This document shows positions 44,099 through 53,912 of a DNA stretch of 64,000 bases, one piece after another. Both the position numbers and the translations under genes were made by a program. The stretch comes from Hofstenia miamia (Eukaryota > Xenacoelomorpha > Acoela). The notes under the pieces were generated by a model. That model worked only from the letters and a program-made list of their open reading frames with translations, was not told the origin of the DNA and made no database searches. The stretch lies in NCBI GenBank assembly GCA_004352715.1, contig SCFE01000004.1, forward strand, positions 3,486,394 to 3,550,393, written 5' to 3'. Numbering within the stretch: position 1 is the first letter of the stretch; every line of letters starts with the position of its first letter.

Positions 44099-44152
<54 letters not shown>

Positions 44153-44391
44153 TAGATTCAAGTGATGCCCATGCCACTTTTTTCTGATTGGTCAAGAGGT
44201 GCGCAGAAGCCTGTGCCACATTTTCCTTATTGGTCAAGAGGGGTGGCCTTTGACCTGAGACACTGTGGATATTGCCGGAGGTGTTTTACTGACGTCATAA
44301 TGTGTTGACTGATTAAACAAGTCAGTCTATATATTCACCCAAATTATCAGATAAAATCATTATTTTTATTCTATGCAAATTCACTTTTCTT

Positions 44392-44651
44392 ATGTCTGTT
44401 GAAACATTAGTATCTGGTTCACTTGGCAATCTGTTTGATGAGCTATGTACAACTCCACCACCAGCCTCCAACTATAATCCATTAACACAAGAGATGATGA
44501 TCACACGACCTGCACCTGTAAAAGAAAAGCGCAAAGCCCCCACAAGCAAAAATGTCCTACACTTAATAATAATGTCATTGTCTTACCCAACACAAAGGTA
44601 CAAGAAGAAGGTGATGATATTTTACAATGCTTACATGATGTAAATTCATAA
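44392..44651 (+). CDS. Small arm gene, proline-rich, probable homopolymer frameshift
   Basis: Starts MSVETLVSGSLGNLFDEL and continues with a proline/threonine-rich stretch and KEKRKAP. After an A5 run near 44550 the starting frame runs on to TAA at 44643. A frame one base away encodes an acidic tail (QEEGDDILQCLHDVNS) to a stop at 44651, which looks more protein-like. The product, about 85 aa, is unrecognised. The inverted copy at 53052-53311 is the same. Confidence 0.4.
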
Positions 44652-45172
44652 CCATCATCATGTACTTTTTCAATCACAGTCCTGCTAGTGAAATTCCAAA
44701 AAAACTCTGGTTAACAATTTAACAATTGTGGATGCTGTTCAGTTGAACACAAGATATAGTGTTGCAGTAAAGATTAGAATGGTGTTTATTATTTTCTACC
44801 TAACTGCTATGTCAGTGCATTGGGTGATAAATACAAGTTTTTGATCAATAAAAAACTTTTTCACAATGATGACATGGGGGACAGTGCTATTACAAAATGT
44901 ATTGTACTACAGTTTAGTAAATAGAGAATGTATAGTTTTGCTTTCACTCATTTTCTACATGTACTAGTTAATATGTTTGATAAATTAATAATAAATAGAC
45001 AGGAAATAATTATTATTAGCTACAATGGTTTCACAACAAATTTCTTAAATTTACAATGATTGTTATGATTAGTAAATGGAGATAATAATATACTTCATGG
45101 AGTGTTCATTTGGCGTACAAATTTATAATAGTCTTTTATACAGTCTGTAGAGTTTTCATGGTTTTGTGGATA

Positions 45173-45412
45173 TCAATAACCATAATCAAGTAAATTTTCC
45201 ACGGGTTGAGAAATTAAATGACTTAAAAAATCACAGTTCATTCTATCACATGCCCAAAATACTGTTTCCTTTCTACATGATAAATTCAGAGATTCAATAA
45301 AAGTCATCATTTGTTCATTTGTTAGGTTTCCTTCTGTAAATGGAATGTGATGGAAATTGTGTTCATACCAGTTGAAAGCTTTCTGAATGTTGTGTGGGAG
45401 ACAGGAAAACAT
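45173..45412 (-). CDS. Unidentified 79-codon ORF at the inner edge of the left arm
   Basis: Begins MFSCLPHNIQKAFNWYEH and ends PVENLLDYGY. It has three Cys and several aromatic residues. It lies 13 bp inside the arm boundary and points outward from the centre. The family is not recognised. The mirror copy is at 52291-52530. Confidence 0.45.
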   Translation of the reverse strand: MFSCLPHNIQKAFNWYEHNFHHIPFTEGNLTNEQMMTFIESLNLSCRKETVFWACDRMNCDFLSHLISQPVENLLDYGY

Positions 45413-46089
45413 TTCCTTTGAATGTNATTCACAATTTAAAACACATGATGATCAAAAATTAAATGTGCAACAAAACAAATGACGTTTTATTTATGACAAA
45501 ACTTATATACAAACTGTTATCACAATGTATTTACAAAAAACAGCGTTATAGTCCATCTAAAATAAATATTACTGTCTTCATTGAAATGTGTGTGAAAGTT
45601 TTATACAAAAGTCTATTTACCAAATGAAGTGAATGATCTAAATCAATATTGTAAAATTTTAAACAAAAGACATATATACCCCACTGTGTATAATCAATTT
45701 TTCACAATGTTCATTTTCATTTTTAATTCATTTGAATTGTGGAACCTAAAGACACAGTAAATAATAAATAAAACAATTATTTTAACATACCAAACTTGGT
45801 TTGAATTTGTCATTTCAAAATGTGTAATGTGAAAGTTTACTTGAAATTAGTTTGAAGGGGATAAAACACTGCATACTCTAAACAAAATACAGTTGTACTT
45901 TTATAATTACACAAACCCATCAATTGACGTATGAACAAAACACATATTCAAGTGGATTTTTGTATGAGGCAAGGTAATAAATCACTGAAACTTCACTTGA
46001 TATGCAGACAAAATATATTGTTGTGATTACAGAGACAATTTTAATCTTCAATTGTGTATGCAAAACTAAACACATTGTTATTAAAATAT

Positions 46090-46510
46090 ACAAAATAATT
46101 TTATTACCATTATTGTGAGGACTTTAATGAATACAGAGGCTTTTCAAACATCAAAATATAAAATTCATAAACAGTCAAATCTAAAATAATTCATTAATTA
46201 AACAAATTCATTATTAATACTACCATTGTAGTGCAAAGTTGAAAGAATATGGAGGCTTTTCAAACATCAAAATATAAAATGTATAAACAGTTGAATCTAA
46301 AACAAATTGTTAATAAAACAAATAAATTATTAATACTATCATTATTGTGAGGATTTGAATTAATACAGAGGCTTTTTTTTCAATCATTGATTAGAGGCAT
46401 ATAGCAGACTTTTAATCTAAACAAATTATTAATTGTGAAACATAGATTAATTATCATACTTTAGCATGAGGTGAAACAAACAGCAGAGGCTTTTCATGGG
46501 AACATCATTT
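46090..46510. repeat. Tandem repeat of about 117 bp in the element centre
   Basis: Units begin with GAGGCTTTTCAAACATCAAA near 46136 and 46252 and shorter forms near 46370 and 46487, each followed by AAATCTAAAA, TTATTAATACTA and ATTGTGAGGA-like landmarks. A diverged single unit recurs at about 51420-51530 near the other arm, in direct orientation. Confidence 0.6.
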
Positions 46511-46999
46511 TTCTTCATTAAAGTATCAATCTAAACAGATATAAATATACAAATAACAAAACTGTTTATACTGTGAATAGAAAAACATTCTTGTGAGAAA
46601 GTGAGTGAAACAAAATCATCAATAATAAAATCTAAGTAGAGAAAATATTGTTAAGTTATAAACAAATTTTTCCTTTACAATAAACAAAAAATTCAAATTG
46701 ACTACAGAGACAGGATGAGGTGATGATAAAAATCATTTTACATGTCTAAACAAAAATTATTAAAAAGTGTACAAATTAAATTTCATATACTTAAACAAGG
46801 TCTCTTTGCACTTGTAGATGGTACATCAATTGAGTCTAAACAACACTTATTAAAACACATACAATAAAAATTTTTAATACCTAAATGAGGACTTTTCCAC
46901 GTTTATGGAGACATTTTCAATAGCACGTTTTGATATTGATTGAGGAATATCTAAATGAAAAATTTGTAAAATAATTTTAGAAATCTTCCCAGTCAATCT

Positions 47000-48330
47000 A
47001 TTTTTCCAGTGCACCAAGTCTGGTCTAAATAATCATAACATAGCACACATTTCCCTTTGCTAAATGCCTCTGCCTTTTCATCATTCATGCCTACATGTAA
47101 AAATTTATAATTATCACTGCCAATATTCTTTGTAAGGTTGGAGAGACTGTCTGAGATAAAACAAAAAGAGTCTAGAAATCACACCTCTTCATAAATTCTT
47201 TTTTTGTAATATTATTTTTATCTGCATAAGTAGAGACAGGAATTGACAAACTCAGTGACAACATGTTTTCACTTATGCAGGGAATACAATTTAATTTTTC
47301 ACCTTCCCTCAATTTCAAAGATTTCAACAAAATATGGAAATCATAATGGGAGGCATTGTGTGCAAATATGGGGGTGAAATTGGGTGATCTATGCAAAATA
47401 CTACAATCACTATGGGCAATGCCTCTAACTTGACTGTGAAATGTAATTTCCGGTTCTAGAGATCCATTGCATTTTTTCTGGTGCCTCTCAAAATTTTCTT
47501 TTACATGAAAGCCAGACAAACATTTAGGGCACTGCATACCTTCATGCATATTTTTGAAAAATTTCAAACATGCATTCAAATTGGTAATGGCCACATAATG
47601 ACTATTTCCATCCTCTTCAATTATCATCAAATTTGCAGTTTTTTCATAGTGCTTTTCAGACATGTAGGCTGGTACAAGGGTTTGATCATGATTTAATGCA
47701 TATAGATTGACATTAATTTGGTTGAGATTTTTAAACATGCAGACGTCATTTATAGAGAGTGGGAAAGACAGACCATTAATATTTAATGTATGCTTAAATT
47801 TATTTAAAGGAGTGACTTCATTTCAATGTTTGATTTCAGGGTGTAGACATGCCAAAATAGCATACAAAAGGCACTGGTTGGATTCAACACTTTCTTGGAT
47901 TTACAATGAAATTGTTCTTCTTCAAACAATCTGGTAGTGGGGTAAGTGTGCCAGTGTGGGTTGGTCTATACTTTGCAATGCATAGCCCTACATTGTTTAT
48001 ATTTTTAACAATCCACCCTGATCTGTTGTTTGCATATGCTGTGATATAATTTGCGAGCTCATTTATCATGTGAGAATATGTTGCCTCATAAAGGCCTGTA
48101 CAAAACACAGTTTCTGGTTTGCTTGTAGGGTGCAGAATGACTCACTTCTCTTCACCTCCATCTGTTTGCAATAGTTTGACAACAGAAGTTAAATAAACTT
48201 TGGCAGAGTAATGCTTGGCCATGTCCTCTTTAATAATTTTTGCAATAAATGGATATGCAAGATGGAATGGTGAACAAAATATCAACAGCATTTAATTGCT
48301 GACTCTCAAAACAGGCAAAGCTTTCCTTAC
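47000..48330 (-). pseudogene. Protein-primed DNA polymerase B, N-terminal half, broken (Polinton type)
   Basis: Read on the - strand: a region with LYEATYSHMINEL and RSGWIVKNI, then AKYRPTHTGTLTPLP and a segment with ESNQCLLYAILACLHP, the conserved N-terminal block of Polinton polymerases. Next come LNHDQTLVPAYMSEKHYEK, HYVAITNL, a CPKC...HQKKC zinc-binding motif, and the exonuclease motif FAHNASHYDFHILLKSL (N-x-x-x-Y-D). DSFCFISDSLSNL and a YDYLDQ-like segment follow. Frameshifts occur near 47890 and 47810. The palm domain with the catalytic aspartates is absent; the coding fades at about 47000. Such polymerases replicate Polintons and related viruses by protein priming. This copy cannot be functional. 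Confidence 0.8.
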
Positions 48331-48725
48331 ATGCTGTATTAGTCTTATGCAAAATAATCTCATCAATGGGCATTGGTGTTGATCATTCATGGACAACTGT
48401 AATGTGTTCAGAAAACAATGTCTCATTATGGAAGAATAATTTACATTCTGTGCATAGATACACCCATGATTTTTTATGTCTCCTAAATTATATGAGCCTG
48501 AAGTGCATGGGGCTTGAGGCTAGTATATGCACAGTGTGCACATTGGAATAAAGGGGACTGACCAACACTGCTTGTAGAACTAAATTTAAAAAGTTTTAAA
48601 AATGTGAATGGAAAGGGACACTTATTACATTTAAAGAGCAGTATGCATTGGGATAAAATATTTTACATTGTGAACAGCTTACTCAATGCAAAAAGAGTTT
48701 CAAAATAAGCACACAAATTTGAAAA

Positions 48726-48936
48726 TATATGATTTTCACAAAGTATTGTATATTTAAGAATAGAACAATAGATTTCAATGTACCTTGTAAATATCCTGGT
48801 GAAATTGATATTTGACTAGGAAAATTTTTTTTCAGATTTTCACAGAAAATTGTATATCTAAGAATTTTGTTACATATTCCAACATTAGATTTCAATGTAC
48901 CTTGTAAATATCTGGGTAAAGTTGATATTTGACTAN
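48726..48936. repeat. Two tandem units of about 110 bp, third unit at 49588
   Basis: Units share GATTTTCACA, ATTGTATAT, TAAGAAT, AGATTTCAATGTACCTTG and TTGATATTTGACTA. A diverged third lies at 49588-49690. The second ends at the single n at 48936, so the array may be collapsed. Confidence 0.6.
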
Positions 48937-49053
48937 ACTCACAAAGTTCTACTATCTAAATACTTGTTTGAGAGAAAGTGTATATTATGTGTAAAGTATA
49001 CACTCATTGCTAATCAACATTTAATAAACATAAATTTTGAATAAAGGACAAGC

Positions 49054-49421
49054 TCACAGAATATCATTGTTGAGTGCAGATGTAGAGGTGCTTGGTTTAT
49101 CACCACCTCCAAACTGGTTATCATATTTCACAATGATTTGATCAAAATGAGCTTCAAAGTTTTTGGACCATTCCTCAAATTCCATTGTAGGTGAATTCAT
49201 TTGTTCAGATGGTATGTCAAAACTAAAAATATAAATTTAAGCAAAATGTATAAAAATATTAATAATAATAATAATAAATAATCACAAGTATAGGATAACA
49301 CTTACATCTCCATGTCAAAGGAAAAGTTGAGCTCATCTTTATAGAGATTTGCTTCTATAATTTCAGAAAACTGTGAGTTCCACTGAAAAAGAAATTCTTG
49401 TGGGTTGCTTGAATAAGACAT
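49054..49421 (-). CDS. Two-exon small gene in the Polinton-like element
   Basis: Exon 1 is 49421-49306 and exon 2 is 49222-49054 on the - strand, separated by an 83-bp intron with GTAAGT and TTTTAG borders. The joined frame is 94 codons plus stop. The product is acidic and has two similar halves, each with an (E)-F-x-x-W-x-x-x-F-x-x-x-x-x-x-I-(I) pattern (EFLFQWNSQFSEII and EFEEWSKNFEAHFDQII), joined by a linker and followed by a Gly/Ser/Thr tail. I do not recognise the family. The clean splice signals and intact frame suggest it is or was recently expressed from the element. Confidence 0.6.
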
Positions 49422-50077
49422 TTTAAAAAAACGTTGAGATGAGGTAAGAACAAGACTGTTTATAGGAAAATTCAATAATTGAATGAATAAATTTCGTTGA
49501 TAAGCAGCGCTAAAATAATTTGATTGACAGTGTTTTATTCACATGCCCCTCTACAAACAAGTACATCTGCATATATTTGCTTATCATCTGAAATATATGA
49601 TTTTCCCAACGTATTGTATATTTAAGAATTTTGAACATGCCCTAACACTAGATTTCATGTACATTGTAAATATCCTGGAAAAGTTTGATTAACTAAAATT
49701 TTTGCGGATTTTCACACAATAAGTAGTTTGCTATTAAATGATTGACAGTAAATCAGTCAGTTTATTTTTATTCCATAGAAATCAAACTTTTGAATTAATA
49801 TGCCAAAAGATAGAAACTAAACATACAAGGAATAAATTTATATACTGGAGGTAGAAACTTAACACATGAAGGGTTTCACAGAATAGTTTGTTACTAAATG
49901 AATGACAATCTGTCAATTTATTAAGTTTTTAGATCCGTAGAAATCAAACTCTTGACTAAATCCTAGAAATAAAACACATATTTTAGAAAAAGATTTATTC
50001 ATGAATTGATTGTTTGTATAAATGTCTGTGTATAAATAAATGGGTTATCAGAGCAATCATCACTATTTTTCAGGAAT

Positions 50078-50524
50078 ATGACCAGCAATCAACATCTTAA
50101 ACACATCTATGAGTACATTTTACAGGAATTTGCAATTATAGAGCAAAAGATGATCATTTTGAATAACATTGAAAGGATTATTAACCATGTAAATGTATCA
50201 TTTGGTGGTAACATAGTTTTGCATATCCAATTTAAAGTATCTCCAGCACAATGTACTTGCAACACTTGCTGGGGTCTAAACCCTTTCATAGACATTGACA
50301 CTACAAATTTCAATTCACCTGGAGCAAGTCTACCACATACAATGGAAGCAGGTGAAATTTTAAAGAAAAATATCAATACAATTCATGTGGAAGGATTTCC
50401 AATAGACTTTGCCATTTCAAAAATCTTTTCCCTTATTGATGGAGGCATTGAAGAAGATGATAGAGTGTCAATTTTTTTTGATCATGGACATTGTGTGGAA
50501 TATAGTTTAATATCATGTGAATAA
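50078..50524 (+). CDS. Unidentified 148-codon intact ORF of the Polinton-like element
   Basis: ATG to TAA without breaks, the longest intact ORF in the element. It starts MTSNQHLKHIYEYILQEFAI, has a C-x-C-x-x-C cluster (CTCNTCWGLNPF), the segment PGASLPHTMEAGEILKKN and an acidic part with EEDDRVSIFFDHGH. AATAAA overlaps the stop region, as expected for compact element genes. An acceptor-like TTTTCAG directly before the ATG could indicate an upstream exon. The family is not recognised. It could be a structural or accessory protein of the element. Confidence 0.55.
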   Translation: MTSNQHLKHIYEYILQEFAIIEQKMIILNNIERIINHVNVSFGGNIVLHIQFKVSPAQCTCNTCWGLNPFIDIDTTNFNSPGASLPHTMEAGEILKKNINTIHVEGFPIDFAISKIFSLIDGGIEEDDRVSIFFDHGHCVEYSLISCE

Positions 50525-50968
50525 ATGTAGATAGTTGTTGTAATGCATCGATATATATTTTTATGTCTTAATCATATATATATACATAAAATGTCAATTT
50601 AATTCTTGATTGTAAATTTTTATTTTCAAAACTCATCACAGAGTGCAATAAAGCATTAGCAAATTAGTTGCTACATACAACTACACCTGATCAACCATGT
50701 AAATGATACATTCACCAAAATAATGTTAAACATTGGTATTGAAATCCAAATTTTGAATATTTATACTTTAAAATTTATGATTTAGATGAAAATCAAGCAT
50801 TTTGAGTAGTGACATCTAGTAAAATTTGAAATTATTACATTGCCTAAAATTATTGGTTTCCAGCCTATGGGGCTTGCAAAGTTTATTGACTCTTATTTTA
50901 CATTGGCTGGCTGAAATTTAGGTTATAAAAAGGTCTACCTATTGAAATTTATTATATATTTTTTAAAA

Positions 50969-51278
50969 ATGAATACAAATGAAAGAATAATCAAACTTTT
51001 CAATGCTCTTGATGAAATCCAGTCAAACTCAGGGGGTAAAGATTGGTGCAGCTGAACTGAAGGTGGGAGAGTGGCGTGTTATCAAAGATGCTAATGTCAT
51101 TGAAACCAAATTTGGTTGCTCAATAAAGTTGTATTTAGAGAGAAATGAATATCTCTTCCTCCCCCAAAGGTATTCATGTATAATATGCAATGAAGATGTC
51201 CCTCTACTGGTTGGCAGTCAAATTACAAGATTCTCAAGCATAGATCGCTGGTTAAGACTGTCATTTTCAGCATTTTAA
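50969..51278 (+). pseudogene. Small OB-fold-like gene, one frameshift
   Basis: The ATG at 50969 opens MNTNERIIKLFNALDEI, but the frame ends soon after a G5 run near 51035. The other frame continues with KVGEWRVIKDANVIETKFG, then IKLYLERNEYLFLPQRYS, to TAA at 51278. One G fewer would join the two, giving about 100 codons. The x-G-x-W-R-V-I ... T-K-F-G ... F-L-P-x-R-Y pattern resembles small beta-rich, possibly single-strand-binding proteins often found near mobile elements in invertebrates. The assignment is by pattern only. Confidence 0.45.
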
Positions 51279-52290
51279 CCTATCATTTTGTTAATATATA
51301 TATAATTTTGTTAATATATATATATATATATCCCTCTTTCCATGCTTTATACCTTACATTATCTAGAATACTAAATGTTATTATTAACCCAACTATTATT
51401 GGTTAATACACAACATCAAAATGTAAAGAACGTAAAGAGTTGAATCTAAAATAAATCTTTAATAAAATAAATAAATTACTTATATTACCATTATTGTGAG
51501 GATTTGAAGGTATATGCTTTTCAAACATCCAATGTTTTGGTCTAAATGAAAATCACTGTAAGCTACAATCTGAAGTATCAATATAAAATATTAATGTATT
51601 GCAAAATAAGGGTTTAATGTCTACCTGAAAAAAATATTTGAATGTTACAATATTAAATAATGAATATCTATGAATGTAAAATTTTACTATTGTATGCTTA
51701 AGATATTAATCTTTAAAGAAATTCATATTAGCATTCATTATAATAGAAAAATATTAAATAATAATAACATATAAAAACCTAATTAACTAATTAAATCAAT
51801 GATTGCATTGTACACCTTACCTGTATATTAGAAATTGAAATTGTGCCTTACACTTTGGTCAAAACGTGAAATTGTAAAATGATTTTTCCAACTAAGCAAA
51901 AATTTGTTATTTAATATAATTGAATTTCTTTTAATTGATATTCATTCATTTATTATTAGTATAATTATGAGTTGAAATAAAATATCAGTGATATATCAAA
52001 TCATTTTTTGACAAAAGCAAGTAGAATGAAATTGTCTGTAAGGTAAAACATTGAAATTCCTGTTAAATTTTATTGTTTTTTTAACTTAATTACAAATTAT
52101 TAATCACTCTCTCACTAGTTTTCTAATCACATAGTTGGTTGTTAATCTATTCACCATGATGTCTTGTATGAAATCTAATGTGTTTTTCAAAGTATGTGGA
52201 AATGCTTTCAACAGCATTTACTATATTAAAGAAATTTTAATTTTATTGGATAAAAAACTATATGTAATCACAGTATGACATTCAAAGGAA

Positions 52291-52530
52291 ATGTTTTCCT
52301 GTCTCCCACACAACATTCAGAAAGCTTTCAACTGGTATGAACACAATTTCCATCACATTCCATTTACAGAAGGAAACCTAACAAATGAACAAATGATGAC
52401 TTTTATTGAATCTCTGAATTTATCATGTAGAAAGGAAACAGTATTTTGGGCATGTGATAGAATGAACTGTGATTTTTTAAGTCATTTAATTTCTCAACCC
52501 GTGGAAAATTTACTTGATTATGGTTATTGA
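52291..52530 (+). CDS. Mirror copy of the 79-codon inner-edge ORF
   Basis: Identical product to 45173-45412. Because the arm ends just before its start codon, each copy is fed by different upstream sequence from the unique centre or its gap. Confidence 0.45.
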   Translation: MFSCLPHNIQKAFNWYEHNFHHIPFTEGNLTNEQMMTFIESLNLSCRKETVFWACDRMNCDFLSHLISQPVENLLDYGY

Positions 52531-53051
52531 TATCCACAAAACCATGAAAACTCTACAGACTGTATAAAAGACTATTATAAATTTGTACGCCAAATGAACA
52601 CTCCATGAAGTATATTATTATCTCCATTTACTAATCATAACAATCATTGTAAATTTAAGAAATTTGTTGTGAAACCATTGTAGCTAATAATAATTATTTC
52701 CTGTCTATTTATTATTAATTTATCAAACATATTAACTAGTACATGTAGAAAATGAGTGAAAGCAAAACTATACATTCTCTATTTACTAAACTGTAGTACA
52801 ATACATTTTGTAATAGCACTGTCCCCCATGTCATCATTGTGAAAAAGTTTTTTATTGATCAAAAACTTGTATTTATCACCCAATGCACTGACGTAGCAAT
52901 TTGGTAGAAAATAATAAACACCATTCTAATCTTTACTGCAACACTATATCTTGTGTTCAACTGAACAGCATCCACAATTGTTAAATTGTTAACCAGAGTT
53001 TTTTTGGAATTTCACTAGCAGGACTGTGATTGAAAAAGTACATGATGATGG

Positions 53052-53311
53052 TTATGAATTTACATCATGTAAGCATTGTAAAATATCATCACCTTCTTCT
53101 TGTACCTTTGTGTTGGGTAAGACAATGACATTATTATTAAGTGTAGGACATTTTTGCTTGTGGGGGCTTTGCGCTTTTCTTTTACAGGTGCAGGTCGTGT
53201 GATCATCATCTCTTGTGTTAATGGATTATAGTTGGAGGCTGGTGGTGGAGTTGTACATAGCTCATCAAACAGATTGCCAAGTGAACCAGATACTAATGTT
53301 TCAACAGACAT
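53052..53311 (-). CDS. Mirror copy of the proline-rich arm gene
   Basis: Inverted copy of 44392-44651 with the same A-run and two-frame structure. The shared break means it was present before the arms were copied or is a shared sequencing error. Confidence 0.4.
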
Positions 53312-53550
53312 AAGAAAAGTGAATTTGCATAGAATAAAAATAATGATTTTATCTGATAATTTGGGTGAATATATAGACTGACTTGTTTAATCAGTCAACA
53401 CATTATGACGTCAGTAAAACACCTCCGGCAATATCCACAGTGTCTCAGGTCAAAGGCCACCCCTCTTGACCAATAAGGAAAATGTGGCACAGGCTTCTGC
53501 GCACCTCTTGACCAATCAGAAAAAAGTGGCATGGGCATCACTTGAATCTA

Positions 53551-53604
<54 letters not shown>

Positions 53605-53702
53605 TCAAGTTCAATATGGGAATTAAAAATAAAAAACATTTAGTTAGTTTAAAAATTTAAAACAAAATACACAAATATAAAAAGAATTATTTACTTCATT
53701 TA

Positions 53703-53912
53703 TTAAAAGCTCATGTTCACCATATTAATGGCTTCTACAAAATGACTTTGTATACTAGCAATGCAATTGTTGCAAATTAAGGGTGTCATTTCCTGTAGTC
53801 CAGCAATGCAATTGTTGCAAATTAAGGGTGTCATTTCCTGTAGTCCATCATTAATCAATTGTTCAAGAGCTCTTGTTCTTTGTTCAGAAATACTAAGACC
53901 ATTTCTTTCCAT
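53703..53912 (-). CDS. Mirror copy of the small arm ORF with duplicated unit
   Basis: Inverted copy of 43791-44000 with the same predicted product. Both copies keep the 45-bp duplication, so it predates, or was homogenised by, arm copying. Confidence 0.4.
   Translation of the reverse strand: MERNGLSISEQRTRALEQLINDGLQEMTPLICNNCIAGLQEMTPLICNNCIASIQSHFVEAINMVNMSF

Larger units (their letters stand above)
41998..45425 (+). repeat. Left inverted arm of the Polinton-like element
   Basis: Mirror of 52278-55705 with no net length difference. Substitutions are frequent in the outer 300 bp, scarce inside, with a cluster near 44810-44830. It contains, from outside in: the shared interspersed repeat (43062-43358), a minisatellite (43360-43512), a duplicated 45-bp coding unit, (TA)23 at 44104-44149 and two further small ORFs. 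Confidence 0.9.

Noticed and set aside
44043-44237. Small ORF containing a (YI)n run
   Set aside because: It is the TA microsatellite read in one frame, with no other support; the same holds for the mirror copy at 53466-53660.
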